A stretch of DNA of 64,000 nucleotides from Sandaracinaceae bacterium. Its GTDB lineage: Bacteria; Myxococcota_A; Polyangia; Polyangiales; Sandaracinaceae. Of this stretch, positions 32,634 to 41,416 are shown piece by piece (within the stretch, counting starts at the first letter, position 1; every line of letters begins with the position of its first letter). The stretch spans positions 99,662 through 163,661 of the forward strand of contig JAVJQK010000101.1 of assembly GCA_040218145.1 (NCBI GenBank), in the 5' to 3' direction. A program made the translations under genes and the position numbers. The notes under the pieces are model-generated. The model searched no databases and was not told the origin of the DNA. It worked only from the letters and a program-made list of their open reading frames with translations.

Positions 32634-34142
32634 TCAATCGTTCGCCGCCCCGCGACAGATCCAGCTCTGGATGAGCGCCAGCTCCGCGTCCGGGAGCGAC
32701 TCCCCGCGCTTGGGCATTTGGGTGCCCGAGCAGATGCCGACCCCGGTGAGCTTGCTCCACAGGTAACTGCCCTCGACGTCCCCCGGGACGACCAGGGTGC
32801 GCCCCCCGCAGCTCGCGGGCGTCCCGATCAGCTCGTCGTACGCGCGTCCCGTGGAGAGCGCGAGGCTCGCCGCGGGGCGGGCCCCCGAGTGGCAACCCGA
32901 GCCGGTGCAGCTTCGGTCGAGGATGGGCGCGACGTCTCCCGCGAACGACGCCTCGGGACCGCAACCGACGCAGCCTCCGTCGACGCATCCCTCGCCGGAG
33001 GCGCACGCCGCGCCGCAGCCGCCGCAGCTGGTCGGATCGCTCTGCAGGTCCGTGCAGCGGCCCGAGCAGTCGGTGAGCCCCGCCGGGCAACCGCAGACCC
33101 CACCTGCGCAGATCGCGCCGTCGCCGCACGGCTGCTCGCACCCGCCGCAGTGCGACGCGCTGATCTGGAGGTCGACGCAGGCGTCGGCGCAGCGGTCGAA
33201 GCCCGCCGCGCAGCTGCACACGCTCGCCTCGCACGCCTCCCCCGCGCCGCACGCGTTGCCGCACCCGCCGCAGTTGGCGAGGTTTCGGTCGAGTCGCACG
33301 CACGAGCCGCCGCAGTCGGTGGTGTCCGCGGGGCAGGCGTCGGCGCACGTTCCGTCCGCGCAGAAGCGGTCCCCGCATTCGCTCGCGCAGGCGCCGCAGT
33401 GGGCGACGTCCGTCTGGAGATCGACGCACTCGACGCCGCAGGCGGCCAGCCCGTTGGTGCAGCGGCAGGCTCCTTCGACGCATTCCTGCCCCGCCCCACA
33501 GGAGACCCCGCAGGCGCCGCACTGCGCGGGGTTCGACAGGACGTCCACGCAAGCACCATCGCAAGCCGCCTGACCTTCGGGGCACACCGCGATCCGGGGC
33601 GCGATGTCGCCGACGCCGCTGGACGCGCCCTCGGTCGCCTCGATCACGTGCGCCCCGCACGCGAGCCAGTTCCGCAGCATCTCGAGCCCCTCCGCGCTGC
33701 GCGCGGGCGGAAGTCGCCGCTCCTCGGCCGTCCCGGGGTGTGCCCGATATCGGGCCGACGCGGACGCCGCCGTGTCCCCGGCCGCGCCCGAGGGCGGCAT
33801 CGCCCCCGCAGCGACCTGCTCGTAGATCGCGTGGCGCATGTTCCACGCCGCGCGTCGCGCGTGGGCGAGGCGCTCGAGCTCCGAGGGCTCCACCGCGACC
33901 CCGACGTCGAGATCCAGACTGCGCGGCGCGCCGAAGCGGTCCTCGGGCGGGATCCCGCTCGCGTGGCAGAACGTGCCGGCGCCGCAGGAGACCTCGACCA
34001 GCGCCTGCCCGGGATAAGCGGGGAACCCGCCCTCGTCGTAGTAGATGGGGGACGTGGCCGCGGCCTCGTCGCAGGGCCCGAGATCTCCGGCGCACCCACA
34101 GGCGAAGGCTGCCAGCGCGAGTATCCCCTTCGGTCCGACCAT
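32634..34142 (-). CDS. Lipoprotein: two cytochrome-c-like modules around CGAC-type Cys repeats
   Basis: This is a 502-residue protein. A lipobox-like signal (ILALAAFACGCAGDLG) starts it. An N-terminal module has SCGAGTFCHASG (CX5CH), a Met in GAMPPSG and ends LRNWLACGA. A C-terminal module has SCTGSGCHSG (CX4CH), TQMPKRGES and ends IQSWICRGA. Both have the cytochrome c order, though neither has a plain CxxCH. Between them are five repeats of the form DLQTDVAHCGACASECG...GxCxC, disulfide-rich and of unknown role. Automatic pipelines sometimes label such repeats tryptophan synthase; nothing supports that. The ATG at 34142 follows TATGGT by 7 bases. A second ATG (34154) lies in the promoter palindrome. 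Confidence 0.85.
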   Translation of the reverse strand: MVGPKGILALAAFACGCAGDLGPCDEAAATSPIYYDEGGFPAYPGQALVEVSCGAGTFCHASGIPPEDRFGAPRSLDLDVGVAVEPSELERLAHARRAAWNMRHAIYEQVAAGAMPPSGAAGDTAASASARYRAHPGTAEERRLPPARSAEGLEMLRNWLACGAHVIEATEGASSGVGDIAPRIAVCPEGQAACDGACVDVLSNPAQCGACGVSCGAGQECVEGACRCTNGLAACGVECVDLQTDVAHCGACASECGDRFCADGTCADACPADTTDCGGSCVRLDRNLANCGGCGNACGAGEACEASVCSCAAGFDRCADACVDLQISASHCGGCEQPCGDGAICAGGVCGCPAGLTDCSGRCTDLQSDPTSCGGCGAACASGEGCVDGGCVGCGPEASFAGDVAPILDRSCTGSGCHSGARPAASLALSTGRAYDELIGTPASCGGRTLVVPGDVEGSYLWSKLTGVGICSGTQMPKRGESLPDAELALIQSWICRGAAND

Positions 34143-34157
34143 CGTATGGACCATACG
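34143..34157. promoter_or_regulatory. Symmetric bidirectional leaderless promoter
   Basis: The 15-base palindrome CGTATGGACCATACG (34143-34157, symmetric around one central base) holds a plus-strand box TATGGA (34145-34150), 8 bases before the ATG at 34159. It also holds a minus-strand box TATGGT (34155-34150), 7 bases before the ATG at 34142. The two divergent genes are both Cys-repeat lipoproteins. The same palindrome could also serve as an operator. Confidence 0.65.
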
Positions 34158-34158
34158 A

Positions 34159-35007
34159 ATGAGGCCCTCGTTCGGAGACACTCTCGGGCTGCTCGCGATC
34201 CTCTGGCTCAGTGCGTGTGGATGGGAGGATCCGCCGCCTCCCCTCGGGCGCGGCGTGGACGCGGGCTGCGTCACGTGCGGCGAGGGTTGCGTCGACCTCG
34301 CGTCGGATCCGGCGCATTGCGGGGCGTGCGACCGCGCGTGTCCGAGCGGCCAGCCGTGCGCGGACGGCGAGTGCGTGGCCGAGTGTGGCCCCGGGACGGT
34401 CGACTGCGCCGGGCGGTGCGTGGACCTGGACGCCGACCCGGCGCACTGCGGCGCGTGCGGTGCGGCGTGCGAGGCCGGCCAGGTGTGCGCGGGTGGCGCG
34501 TGCGGCTGCGCGCCCCCGAGAGCGACCTGCGGCGCGGCGTGCGTGGACCTCACGAGCGACGGCGCGCACTGCGGCGCCTGCGACTCACCGTGCGCGGAAG
34601 GCGAGTCCTGCGTCAGCGGCGCATGCGCGTGTGCGGCGCCCTCCGAGTCCTGCGGCGGCGCCTGCGTCGATCCGCAGCGCGACCCGGCCCACTGCGGAGG
34701 CTGCGACCGCCCATGCGACGCGGGAGAGGTGTGCACGGCGGGAGCCTGTCAGGCCGACTGTGGTGCCCTCACCGCGTGCGACGGCGCGTGTGTCGACACC
34801 ATGCAGGACCCCGCGCACTGCGGCGCGTGCGCGGCGCCCTGCGGGAGCGGGGAAGTCTGCATGCGGGGCGCCTGCGCCACCTGCGGCGCCACCCTCGAGG
34901 CTTGCGCGGGCGCCTGCACGAACGTCCTCAGCGACCCCCGCCACTGCGGCGCGTGCGGCAACGCGTGCCCCCCCGGCCGCAGCTGCCGTGGCGGCGCCTG
35001 CCGCTGA
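34159..35007 (+). CDS. CGAC-repeat Cys-rich lipoprotein
   Basis: This is a 282-residue protein with a lipoprotein signal (GLLAILWLSACGW, Cys near 18). The rest is six repeats of about 42 residues with the core DLxSDPAHCGACDxxCxxGxxCxxGxC. Each repeat carries about eight Cys, so the protein is a rigid disulfide-linked chain on the cell surface or in the periplasm. The repeats resemble those in the divergent 32634-34142 protein, but this one lacks the cytochrome-like ends. Function is not known. The ATG at 34159 is set by the shared promoter. Confidence 0.85.
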   Translation: MRPSFGDTLGLLAILWLSACGWEDPPPPLGRGVDAGCVTCGEGCVDLASDPAHCGACDRACPSGQPCADGECVAECGPGTVDCAGRCVDLDADPAHCGACGAACEAGQVCAGGACGCAPPRATCGAACVDLTSDGAHCGACDSPCAEGESCVSGACACAAPSESCGGACVDPQRDPAHCGGCDRPCDAGEVCTAGACQADCGALTACDGACVDTMQDPAHCGACAAPCGSGEVCMRGACATCGATLEACAGACTNVLSDPRHCGACGNACPPGRSCRGGACR

Positions 35008-35037
35008 CCACAGACGAAGACCCCTATACGAAGACCA

Positions 35038-35127
35038 GGGGACGGTGTTTACTTGTTGACTTCTGGTCCGCAAAGTTTGCGGTGTGCAGACCTCGAACGT
35101 ATCAAGTCAACAAGTAAACACCGTCCC
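35038..35127. repeat. Palindromic repeat family, complete copy R3
   Basis: A 24-base inverted repeat: the left arm (35039-35062) reads GGGACGGTGTTTACTTG..., and its exact reverse complement is at 35104-35127. The 41-base middle contains CCGCAAAGTTTGCGG, a 15-base palindrome at 35069-35083. It lies between two convergent genes. The minus-strand gene reads through the right arm and ends inside it (stop at 35104-35102). No transposase and no clear target duplication are seen. Confidence 0.88.
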
Positions 35128-36610
35128 TGCGCTCTGCGACGACGCGGCGACCGGCGAGGTGATCGGCGAGCTTCACGCCGCCCAGGGCGGTCGCCAGGGT
35201 GCTCTGGCCCGGAAAGACCGTGTCGCCGACGAGGTAGAGGTCCTCGGCCACGGGCGCGGGCCACATGTGGCGGTAGTTGTGCCATCCGTGGCGGCGCGGG
35301 ATGCCGCCGACGAAGCCGCGGTGACGGCCCGTGAAGCGCTCGAAGGTGCGCGGGCTCGCCGTCATCTCCATGCGCACCGCCGCGGCCAGACGCGGCGCGA
35401 GCCGACCCAGCGTCTCCCGCATCCGCTCCTGCACGCCCGCGACGTATCGGCCCGGCTCTCCCGTCTCCAGCGCCCGCATCGGGACGTGGGTCGAGACGGT
35501 CACCACGCGCGCGCCGTCGGGAGCGCGATCCTCGTGCGCGGCGGAGATGGAGCAGAAGAGGTGGTTGCCCTCGAGGAACGGAGCGTCAGGGTCCGCGACG
35601 AGCTCCAGGTGATGGGCGCCCTCCCCGTCGACCGCATCCGGGTCGATCACGAGGTAGAGCATCACCGCGCCCCAGCCCTCCTCGACCGCGCCGGCGAGCT
35701 CGAGGAGGCGCGGCTCGACGTCCGCATCGTCCGGCAACAGCGCTTGCACGTTCTGCGGGAGGAGGTTCGCGACCACGGTCTCGGCCCGCAGGGTCCCGCG
35801 CCGGCTCTCGATCTCCCAGGCACCGCCCCGACGCCTCAGGGACTTCACCCGGTCGGTCATGCGGACGCGCCCACCGAGCCCCTCGATCGCGCCGGCCAGC
35901 CCCCAGGCGAGCTCGCCGATGCCCCCGCGCACGTGGCCGGTGCCGCGGAAGTAGTAGTCCATGGTCGCCATCGCGAACGGCGCCTCGGCCTCGGCCGCGC
36001 TGGTCTGCACGGTGATCTGACTGACCGCGTCCAGGAAGAGCGACAGCTCGCGGAGGTCCCCCAGCCCGTGCGCGTCCACCAGCGCGCGCAGCGGCTTGCC
36101 CACCCAGGGCAGCAGCGGGAGATACCGCGGCGCGCGCGCGAGGTGGCGCCAGAGCCCACCGAACCCGAAGGGCGGGAGGAGCCCGGGGTCCGAGAAGAGC
36201 GACCAGAGCGCGTCCGCGCAGCGACCCTGCGTCTCGAAGAAGGCGCGCACGGCGTCCCCGCGCTCTCCCGCGCGCGACGCGAGCGTCTCGACCCAGGCCG
36301 CGCGGTCGGCGGGCACGGCGAGCTCCAGCCCCGGCGCGCGCAGGGTGACCACGGGGTCGAGGAAGTCCACCCTGACGTCGAGCCCGTGGCGCGCGATCCA
36401 GTCCGCGAAGAGCTGCCCCTCACCGAAGCCGCTGAAGAGCGTCGCGCCGGACTCGAAGCGGCAGCCGCGCCGCCGGTAGGTGCTCGCGCAGCCTCCCGGG
36501 TAGGAGAGGGTCTCGAGCAGGGCGACGTCGGCGCCGCGCTCGGCCAGCGACAGGGCCGCGCCGAGGCCCCCGAACCCAGCCCCGATGACGGCGACGTCGA
36601 CGCGCTCCAC
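35102..36610 (-). CDS. FAD-dependent oxidoreductase, CrtI/phytoene desaturase-like
   Basis: This is a 502-residue flavoprotein. It has VAVIGAGFGGLGAALSLAERGADVALLE (dinucleotide fold) and SYPGGCASTYRRRGCRFESGATLFSG near residue 45. The C-terminal LYLVGDTVFPGQSTLATALGGVKLADHL is the FAD-binding end of the CrtI/CrtISO/phytoene-desaturase group. It may desaturate or isomerise a carotenoid or act on a retinol-like substrate; no other carotenoid genes are in the window. The start may be GTG 36610 (CAGTCT box 6 bases before) or GTG 36646, which lies 2 bases after the DUF1330 stop. The last residues (RDGVYLLT and stop) are encoded by repeat R3, an apparent 3' end rewrite. Confidence 0.88.
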   Translation of the reverse strand: MERVDVAVIGAGFGGLGAALSLAERGADVALLETLSYPGGCASTYRRRGCRFESGATLFSGFGEGQLFADWIARHGLDVRVDFLDPVVTLRAPGLELAVPADRAAWVETLASRAGERGDAVRAFFETQGRCADALWSLFSDPGLLPPFGFGGLWRHLARAPRYLPLLPWVGKPLRALVDAHGLGDLRELSLFLDAVSQITVQTSAAEAEAPFAMATMDYYFRGTGHVRGGIGELAWGLAGAIEGLGGRVRMTDRVKSLRRRGGAWEIESRRGTLRAETVVANLLPQNVQALLPDDADVEPRLLELAGAVEEGWGAVMLYLVIDPDAVDGEGAHHLELVADPDAPFLEGNHLFCSISAAHEDRAPDGARVVTVSTHVPMRALETGEPGRYVAGVQERMRETLGRLAPRLAAAVRMEMTASPRTFERFTGRHRGFVGGIPRRHGWHNYRHMWPAPVAEDLYLVGDTVFPGQSTLATALGGVKLADHLAGRRVVAERRDGVYLLT

Positions 36611-36648
36611 GACTGAAGACTGGGGCCAGGCCGCCGCGCGAGCCACGA

Positions 36649-36951
36649 TCAGGGCGTCGCGGTGAGCACCCCGAGGATGTGGGTCTCCGCGACGGCCGGC
36701 GCGAAGTGCGCCTCTCGGATGGCCCGGTACGCCTCGTCTCCGAAGAAGCGATCCAGCGCCGCCTCGTCGGGGAACTCGAGCGTGAAGAGCCGGTTGATGC
36801 GCTTGCCCGACGGGCGCAGCACCTCCGACACGCGCACGTCCACGCCGAAGGATCCGCCCTCGCGCTCGAGCAGCGGGGCCATGAGCCGGCGGTACTCCGC
36901 GTAGCTGGATTCATCGGTGACGTGAAGACCCACCAGACGCACGATCGTCAT
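36649..36951 (-). CDS. DUF1330 family protein
   Basis: This is a 100-residue protein with the dimeric alpha-beta barrel look of DUF1330 (VRLVGLHVTDESSYAEYRRLMAPLLEREGGSFGVD...INRLFTLEFPDEAALDRFFGDEAYRAIREAHF). The family has no firm activity; related folds degrade antibiotics or bind small molecules. TAGATG ends 6 bases before the ATG at 36951. The ATG at 36960 lies inside that box, so it is not the start. It is followed directly by the CrtI-like gene on the same strand. Confidence 0.88.
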   Translation of the reverse strand: MTIVRLVGLHVTDESSYAEYRRLMAPLLEREGGSFGVDVRVSEVLRPSGKRINRLFTLEFPDEAALDRFFGDEAYRAIREAHFAPAVAETHILGVLTATP

Positions 36952-36957
36952 GCGCCG

Positions 36958-36963
36958 CATCTA
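36958..36963 (-). promoter_or_regulatory. -10 box of a leaderless promoter
   Basis: TAGATG on the minus strand ends 6 bases before the ATG at 36951 and overlaps the alternative ATG 36960. Confidence 0.5.
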
Positions 36964-37026
36964 GAGCCCACCCTCACGAAGTCGAGCCCTCACACGCGCA
37001 CTTGCCCCACCACGCCGACGGTCGGC

Positions 37027-37032
37027 TATCCT
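37027..37032 (+). promoter_or_regulatory. -10 box of a leaderless promoter
   Basis: TATCCT ends 7 bases before the ATG at 37040. Confidence 0.6.
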
Positions 37033-37039
37033 CCGCGCC

Positions 37040-38068
37040 ATGCTCTGCGCCCAGTGCGGTCACGCGAATCCTCCCCACGCTCAGGCTTGCGAGCGGTGCG
37101 GAACCTCTCTCGCCCGTGAGACGGCGCCGGGGCACGGCACTCCGAGCCAGTTCCCGGCCACCGCGGCGCACCCACAGGGTCTGGGATCGCAGCCGCCCCC
37201 CGCGATGGGCGCGCCCCCCTCGCAGCCGCCCCCGAGCTTCAGCCACCCCGGGAGCCAGCCGGGCGGGCAAGGGCAGTTCTCGTCGCCTCCGTCCCAGCCG
37301 CCGCCCGGCGGGGGCTTCCAGCAGCCGGCGCAGCCGCCTCAACCCGCGCAGACCCCGCCTCCGAAGAAGAAGAAGGGCGGCCTGGGGCTGATCCTCCTCG
37401 TCCTCGTGTTCTTCCTCTTCGCGGGGGCCGGTGGCGCCGCGGCCGCCTACTTCTTCTGGTGGGTTCCGTCGCAGCAGAGCGACGCGGTGGCCGACGCGCA
37501 GGACGCCATCGACGACGCGCAGGCGGCGGCCGATCAGGCGGTGGCCGACGCCCAGGAGCAGGCCGCGCAGGTCACGCCCGAGGAGGTCAGCCCCCCGGCG
37601 ACCGAGGAGGCGCCGGCGGAGCAGGCGGTGGAAGAAGCCCCCGCTGAGGAAGCGGTCGAGGAGACCCCGGCCGAGGAAGCGCCGGCCGAGGAGGCGGTGG
37701 AAGAGGCCCCCGTCGAGGAGGCCCCCGTCGAGGAGGCTCCCGCCGAGGAAGCCCCCGTCGAGCAGGCCGCGGCGGCGGAGACGACCCGACGCGGTCGGCA
37801 GCGTCCGCGCCAGACCTACGAGGCCCAGGTCCGCTCCGCGGTGCGCGCGGCGGCCCAGCAGTGCTTCCAGCAGAGCGGCGCGCACGGCGCGGTGAGCGTC
37901 CAGATCTCCGTCGCGCACGACGGCCGGATCACGACCTCGCGCGTCGTGAACAACACCACCGGCAACACCGCGGTCGCCCGCTGCATCTCGGGCGCGCTCA
38001 TCTCCCGCCGCGTCGGCAGCTCCGGTCCGGCCGGCGGCGGCACGGTCACCGTCTCGTTCTCCGGCTGA
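37040..38068 (+). CDS. Zinc-ribbon membrane protein with acidic repeats and TonB/AgmX-like tail
   Basis: This is a 342-residue protein. Residues 1-22 are a zinc ribbon ([19 protein letters not shown]). A Pro/Gln/Gly-rich stretch leads to a KKKKGG basic patch and one membrane segment ([27 protein letters not shown], about 115-140). Next come an Ala-rich helix and a run of [13 protein letters not shown] repeats (about 180-250). The last 80 residues ([22 protein letters not shown]...[41 protein letters not shown]) match the AgmX/PglI-type tail with its Cys pair. The layout suits a protein sensing in the cytoplasm and reaching across the periplasm. The next gene begins 55 bases downstream. Confidence 0.88.
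   Translation: MLCAQCGHANPPHAQACERCGTSLARETAPGHGTPSQFPATAAHPQGLGSQPPPAMGAPPSQPPPSFSHPGSQPGGQGQFSSPPSQPPPGGGFQQPAQPPQPAQTPPPKKKKGGLGLILLVLVFFLFAGAGGAAAAYFFWWVPSQQSDAVADAQDAIDDAQAAADQAVADAQEQAAQVTPEEVSPPATEEAPAEQAVEEAPAEEAVEETPAEEAPAEEAVEEAPVEEAPVEEAPAEEAPVEQAAAAETTRRGRQRPRQTYEAQVRSAVRAAAQQCFQQSGAHGAVSVQISVAHDGRITTSRVVNNTTGNTAVARCISGALISRRVGSSGPAGGGTVTVSFSG
37593..37766 (+). repeat. Tandem 15-base codon repeats encoding EEAPAEEAV units
   Basis: About ten imperfect units read GAGGAGGCCCCCGTC or close variants inside the 37040-38068 gene and encode the acidic spacer that should cross the periplasm. Units near 37703-37750 are almost identical, so the length probably varies between strains. Confidence 0.75.
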
Positions 38069-38108
38069 GCACTCTGCGCGATACTTCGGGGTCGTCGAGC
38101 GCCGCTGA

Positions 38109-38114
38109 TACCGT
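38109..38114 (+). promoter_or_regulatory. Possible -10 box
   Basis: TACCGT ends 9 bases before the ATG at 38124 of the ATPase-MscS operon. Spacing is at the long end of the range seen here. Confidence 0.45.
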
Positions 38115-38123
38115 GGCCGGCGA

Positions 38124-41100
38124 ATGCGTCCGTCCGTCGGCTACCTGCTCTTCGCGCTCGTCGCGCTCTCGTCCGGGTGTCGAGAGACCGAGCCGCCGTC
38201 GCGCGTCGACGCGGGCCTTCGCGCGGTGGACGCCGGCGTGGCCGAGGACGCGGGGCCGCCGCCGGACGCGGGGTGGGTGCCGGACGCGGGACCGCCGCCG
38301 CCCCGCGATCCCGCCGAGACCCTCGGGGCCGAGATCCGCGGACTCCAGGCGCTCCTCGCGGGGCAGCTGCCGGCCGATCTGGATCCGCAGACGCTGTTCG
38401 AAGTCGACCTGCTCGACGACGCGGCGCGCCTGAGCCGCGTGGAGGCGCTGCGAGCCTCCATCGCCGCGGGCGAGGCGCCTGCACCGGTCCCGGACGCGGG
38501 CCTCCTCGCGCTCCCGGACGCCGCCCCTCCGGACGGCGCGCTCACGGACGCGGCTGTCGCGGCGGGCGATGAAACGAACGTCGTGCCGGCCGCGGACGCC
38601 GGCGACGCAGGGATCGGCGACGCCGGCCCCACGCCCGACGCCGGCCTCGCGACGACGGAGCCGGAGGATGTCGCCGAAGGAGAGGCGCTGACCGCGCTTC
38701 GCCTGCAGCGGGATCGTCTGCGCCTCCAATTCCTCACCCTGCCCTCCGAGGAGCGCGCGGCGGTCTTCGACGCGGTCCGCACGCGCCGGCGGATCTCGGC
38801 CGAGCAGGAGGCCTCGCGGGCCGAAGAGCAGCGCGCCGACGAGGAGGCGCTGCGTGCGTCGGCGGCGCGGCGGGAGGCGCTGGATCGGGCGGCCGTCACG
38901 GTCTCGGCGATCGAGCGGGATCTGCTGGCCGAGCGGGCGCGCGTGGAGACCGCGCGCGAGGAGCTCGCGCAGTGGCAGGCCCGGCTCGCCCGCGAGCGTC
39001 AGGCGGTGGCTCTCCGGAGCGCAGAGCGACTCCAGCACGTGCACACGCTCGACCGCGCGCTCTCGAGAGGCCGCCTCGACGAAGACGACGCGGACGACCG
39101 CTACCACGAGCTGGTGCTCCTGCTGCGCCGCGACCGTTGGCGGCTCGACCAGGCGCTCGACGCGATCGGGACCCCGTCCGCGGCGCCGACCTACGAGCCG
39201 GCCATCGACCTCGGCGAGCCGATCTACCACGGGTTCGAGGCCCGCGAGCGTCTCCGCGAGGCCATCGACGCGCTCGAGGCGCACGCGCTCGAGGCGGAGG
39301 AGACCGAGCGCAGGGTCCGCTGGGAGCGGGCGAGCCGGATCGCCGAGGACGTGCGGCAGCTGGACGAGCTGCGCATCCGACTCCTGCCGCGCATGTCGCG
39401 GCGCACGCGGGAGACCATGCTCGGCCTCGGCCCGGAGGGCCGCGCGCAGCTCGGTCGCGAGCTCAACCAGATCCGGTTGATGGGTCGCTTCTGGGGCCTG
39501 CGCACCTGGCACGACCTCCCGCAGATCCCGGCCCAGATCGGCGCCATGCTCGCGCTCTCGAGCACCCGGACGGAGCTGCTCCTGCTCTTCGCGATCGGCG
39601 CGCTGATCGTCGTGACCTGGCGGCGCAAGGAGGCGCTGACGGAGCGCCTGCGCAAGGCGCTGCACGCGCGCACTCAGCAACGTCAGTGGACGGCGCTCGT
39701 CCGACCCTTCTGGGTCGTGATCGGCCCGCTCATCGCCCCGCTGATCGTGGTGGTGCTGCTCCACGTCGTCTTCGGCGTGCTCGACGGCCTGACCGACTCG
39801 ATGTTCGTCGACGGGCTGCGTGTCGTCGTGCTCGGCTTCGCGTGGCTCATCGTGGCCATCACCGCGACGGCGCGGCTCTTCGTCTCGCGCCTCCGCCACG
39901 GCGCCGGGCGGGCCGTGCTCTCGCGCCGCATCTTCACCTCGGTCCGCATGGTGCTCGGCTTCGCCTTCGTGGCGGTGACGATCCTCCGGCTGAGCGAGCT
40001 GCTGGTCGGACGCGGCTACCTCTACACGATCGTCGTCGACCTCGCGTGGCTCGGCGTGATCCCGCTGTTCGCGATCCTCGTGCACCGCTGGGCCGACGAC
40101 GTGGTGAACGCGCACGCGGACCGTTACCCGGAGGGCTTCGTCGCCACCCGGCTGACCGACCCGCCCTCGCGGCTGCGGCGCTACATCCTGACCCCGCCCG
40201 CCGCGGCGCAGCTCGCCTACGTGGGGGCGACGACGGCGTTCAAGGAGCTGGCGCTGCGCTTCGAGCAGTCGCGCCGCGCGTTCGCGTTCCTCTTCCGTCG
40301 GCGTCTCGAGAAGCAGGGCGAAGGAGCGCGGCCCGAGAAGGAGATCAGCGATCTGCCCGAGGACATCCGCGAGGCCTTCGAGGAGGTCCCCGGCGAGTCC
40401 GAGCTCGAGATCGGCCACTTCCCCGAGCTCGACCAGATCGCGGGTCAGATCGCCGCGTGGAGCGACGGCGCGCCGGGCTTCGCGGTCGCGCTGATCGGCG
40501 AGCGCGGGATCGGCAAGACCACGTGGATGCGTCAGCTCGCGGCCAGGACCGAGATCGCGGCCGAGATCATCGACGTCCCCGACGGCCTCACCGAGCCAGA
40601 GCAGGTCACGCGGTGGGCGAGCGAGGTGCTCGGCGTCGACACCTGCGCGACGGTGGACGAGCTGGACACCAAGGTGAAGGAGGCCACGGCGAAGCGCCTC
40701 GTGCTCCTCGACCACTGTCAAAACTTCGTGCTGCGTGCGATCGGAGGCATGCGCGCGCTCGAGACGATGGTGGAGATCACCGCGCGCACGTCGGCCAACA
40801 TCGTCTGGGTCTGCGCCTTCTCCCGCTACACCTGGCTCTACCTGGAGCGCGCGCGCCAAGCGCAGGATCTCTTCAGCGCGCGCGTCGAGCTCGGCGCGTG
40901 GCCGGAGGAGAAGATCGCCGCGCTGATCCGCAAGCGCATGGAGACGCTGAACCGTCAGGCGTCCTTCCGCGACCTCGTCGTCGACCGGCTCGCGGGCAGC
41001 GCGCTCGAGGACGCGGTGCTCCGCACGGAGAGCGAGTACCTGCGGCTCCTCTGGGATTACTCGGTCGGCAACCCGCGCGTCGCCATGCACTACTGGAAGC

Positions 41101-41408
41101 ACTCGCTCTCGGTGGACGACGAGAAGCTCCGGGTGCAGCTCTTCCGCGCGCCCGAGGTGGAGGCCCTCGAGGAGCTGCACGAGCAGAGCCGCTTCCTGCT
41201 CGCCGCCGTCGCGCTCCACGAGAACGTGACGGAGGAAGAGGCGGCGCTGACCACCGGCATCGATCGCCGTCAGTGCGCGGCCATCCTCGCCTTCCTCGCG
41301 GGCCGCCGCTACGTCGAGTGCGACGCCAACGGGGCCTGGCGCATCACCACCCACTGGTACCGCGCGATCATCCGCTACCTGCGCCGCAAGCGGCTGCTCT
41401 TCGACTGA
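38124..41408 (+). CDS. Membrane-spanning ATPase with lipobox, periplasmic coiled coil and C-terminal winged helix
   Basis: This is a 1094-residue protein. It begins with a lipoprotein-type signal ([16 protein letters not shown]), then PDAG/DAG-rich linkers (about 25-185) and a long coiled coil (about 190-470). About five membrane segments follow (near 486, 543, 571, 609 and 640). The cytoplasmic part has a P-loop ([10 protein letters not shown], near 792), a Walker B strand ending in Asp (RLVLLDHC, near 860), an AAA/STAND-like helical region and a winged-helix end ([23 protein letters not shown]). The coiled coil plus membrane bundle recalls the N-terminal half of MscK/MscM channels, but the pore domain is absent and is encoded by the next gene. 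I infer an ATP-dependent controller of that pore. Confidence 0.85.
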   Translation: MRPSVGYLLFALVALSSGCRETEPPSRVDAGLRAVDAGVAEDAGPPPDAGWVPDAGPPPPRDPAETLGAEIRGLQALLAGQLPADLDPQTLFEVDLLDDAARLSRVEALRASIAAGEAPAPVPDAGLLALPDAAPPDGALTDAAVAAGDETNVVPAADAGDAGIGDAGPTPDAGLATTEPEDVAEGEALTALRLQRDRLRLQFLTLPSEERAAVFDAVRTRRRISAEQEASRAEEQRADEEALRASAARREALDRAAVTVSAIERDLLAERARVETAREELAQWQARLARERQAVALRSAERLQHVHTLDRALSRGRLDEDDADDRYHELVLLLRRDRWRLDQALDAIGTPSAAPTYEPAIDLGEPIYHGFEARERLREAIDALEAHALEAEETERRVRWERASRIAEDVRQLDELRIRLLPRMSRRTRETMLGLGPEGRAQLGRELNQIRLMGRFWGLRTWHDLPQIPAQIGAMLALSSTRTELLLLFAIGALIVVTWRRKEALTERLRKALHARTQQRQWTALVRPFWVVIGPLIAPLIVVVLLHVVFGVLDGLTDSMFVDGLRVVVLGFAWLIVAITATARLFVSRLRHGAGRAVLSRRIFTSVRMVLGFAFVAVTILRLSELLVGRGYLYTIVVDLAWLGVIPLFAILVHRWADDVVNAHADRYPEGFVATRLTDPPSRLRRYILTPPAAAQLAYVGATTAFKELALRFEQSRRAFAFLFRRRLEKQGEGARPEKEISDLPEDIREAFEEVPGESELEIGHFPELDQIAGQIAAWSDGAPGFAVALIGERGIGKTTWMRQLAARTEIAAEIIDVPDGLTEPEQVTRWASEVLGVDTCATVDELDTKVKEATAKRLVLLDHCQNFVLRAIGGMRALETMVEITARTSANIVWVCAFSRYTWLYLERARQAQDLFSARVELGAWPEEKIAALIRKRMETLNRQASFRDLVVDRLAGSALEDAVLRTESEYLRLLWDYSVGNPRVAMHYWKHSLSVDDEKLRVQLFRAPEVEALEELHEQSRFLLAAVALHENVTEEEAALTTGIDRRQCAAILAFLAGRRYVECDANGAWRITTHWYRAIIRYLRRKRLLFD

Positions 41409-41416
41409 GGGAGCCC

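Noticed and set aside
32634..35007. Cys-rich repeats read as tryptophan synthase or as a CRISPR-like repeat array
   Set aside because: The repeats are protein-coding CGAC modules with no synthase motif. The DNA units differ in sequence and have no unique spacers.
38046..41354. A 1102-codon minus-strand frame opposite the ATPase gene
   Set aside because: Same reason: biased composition and no motif, while the plus-strand frame has P-loop, membrane and coiled-coil features.
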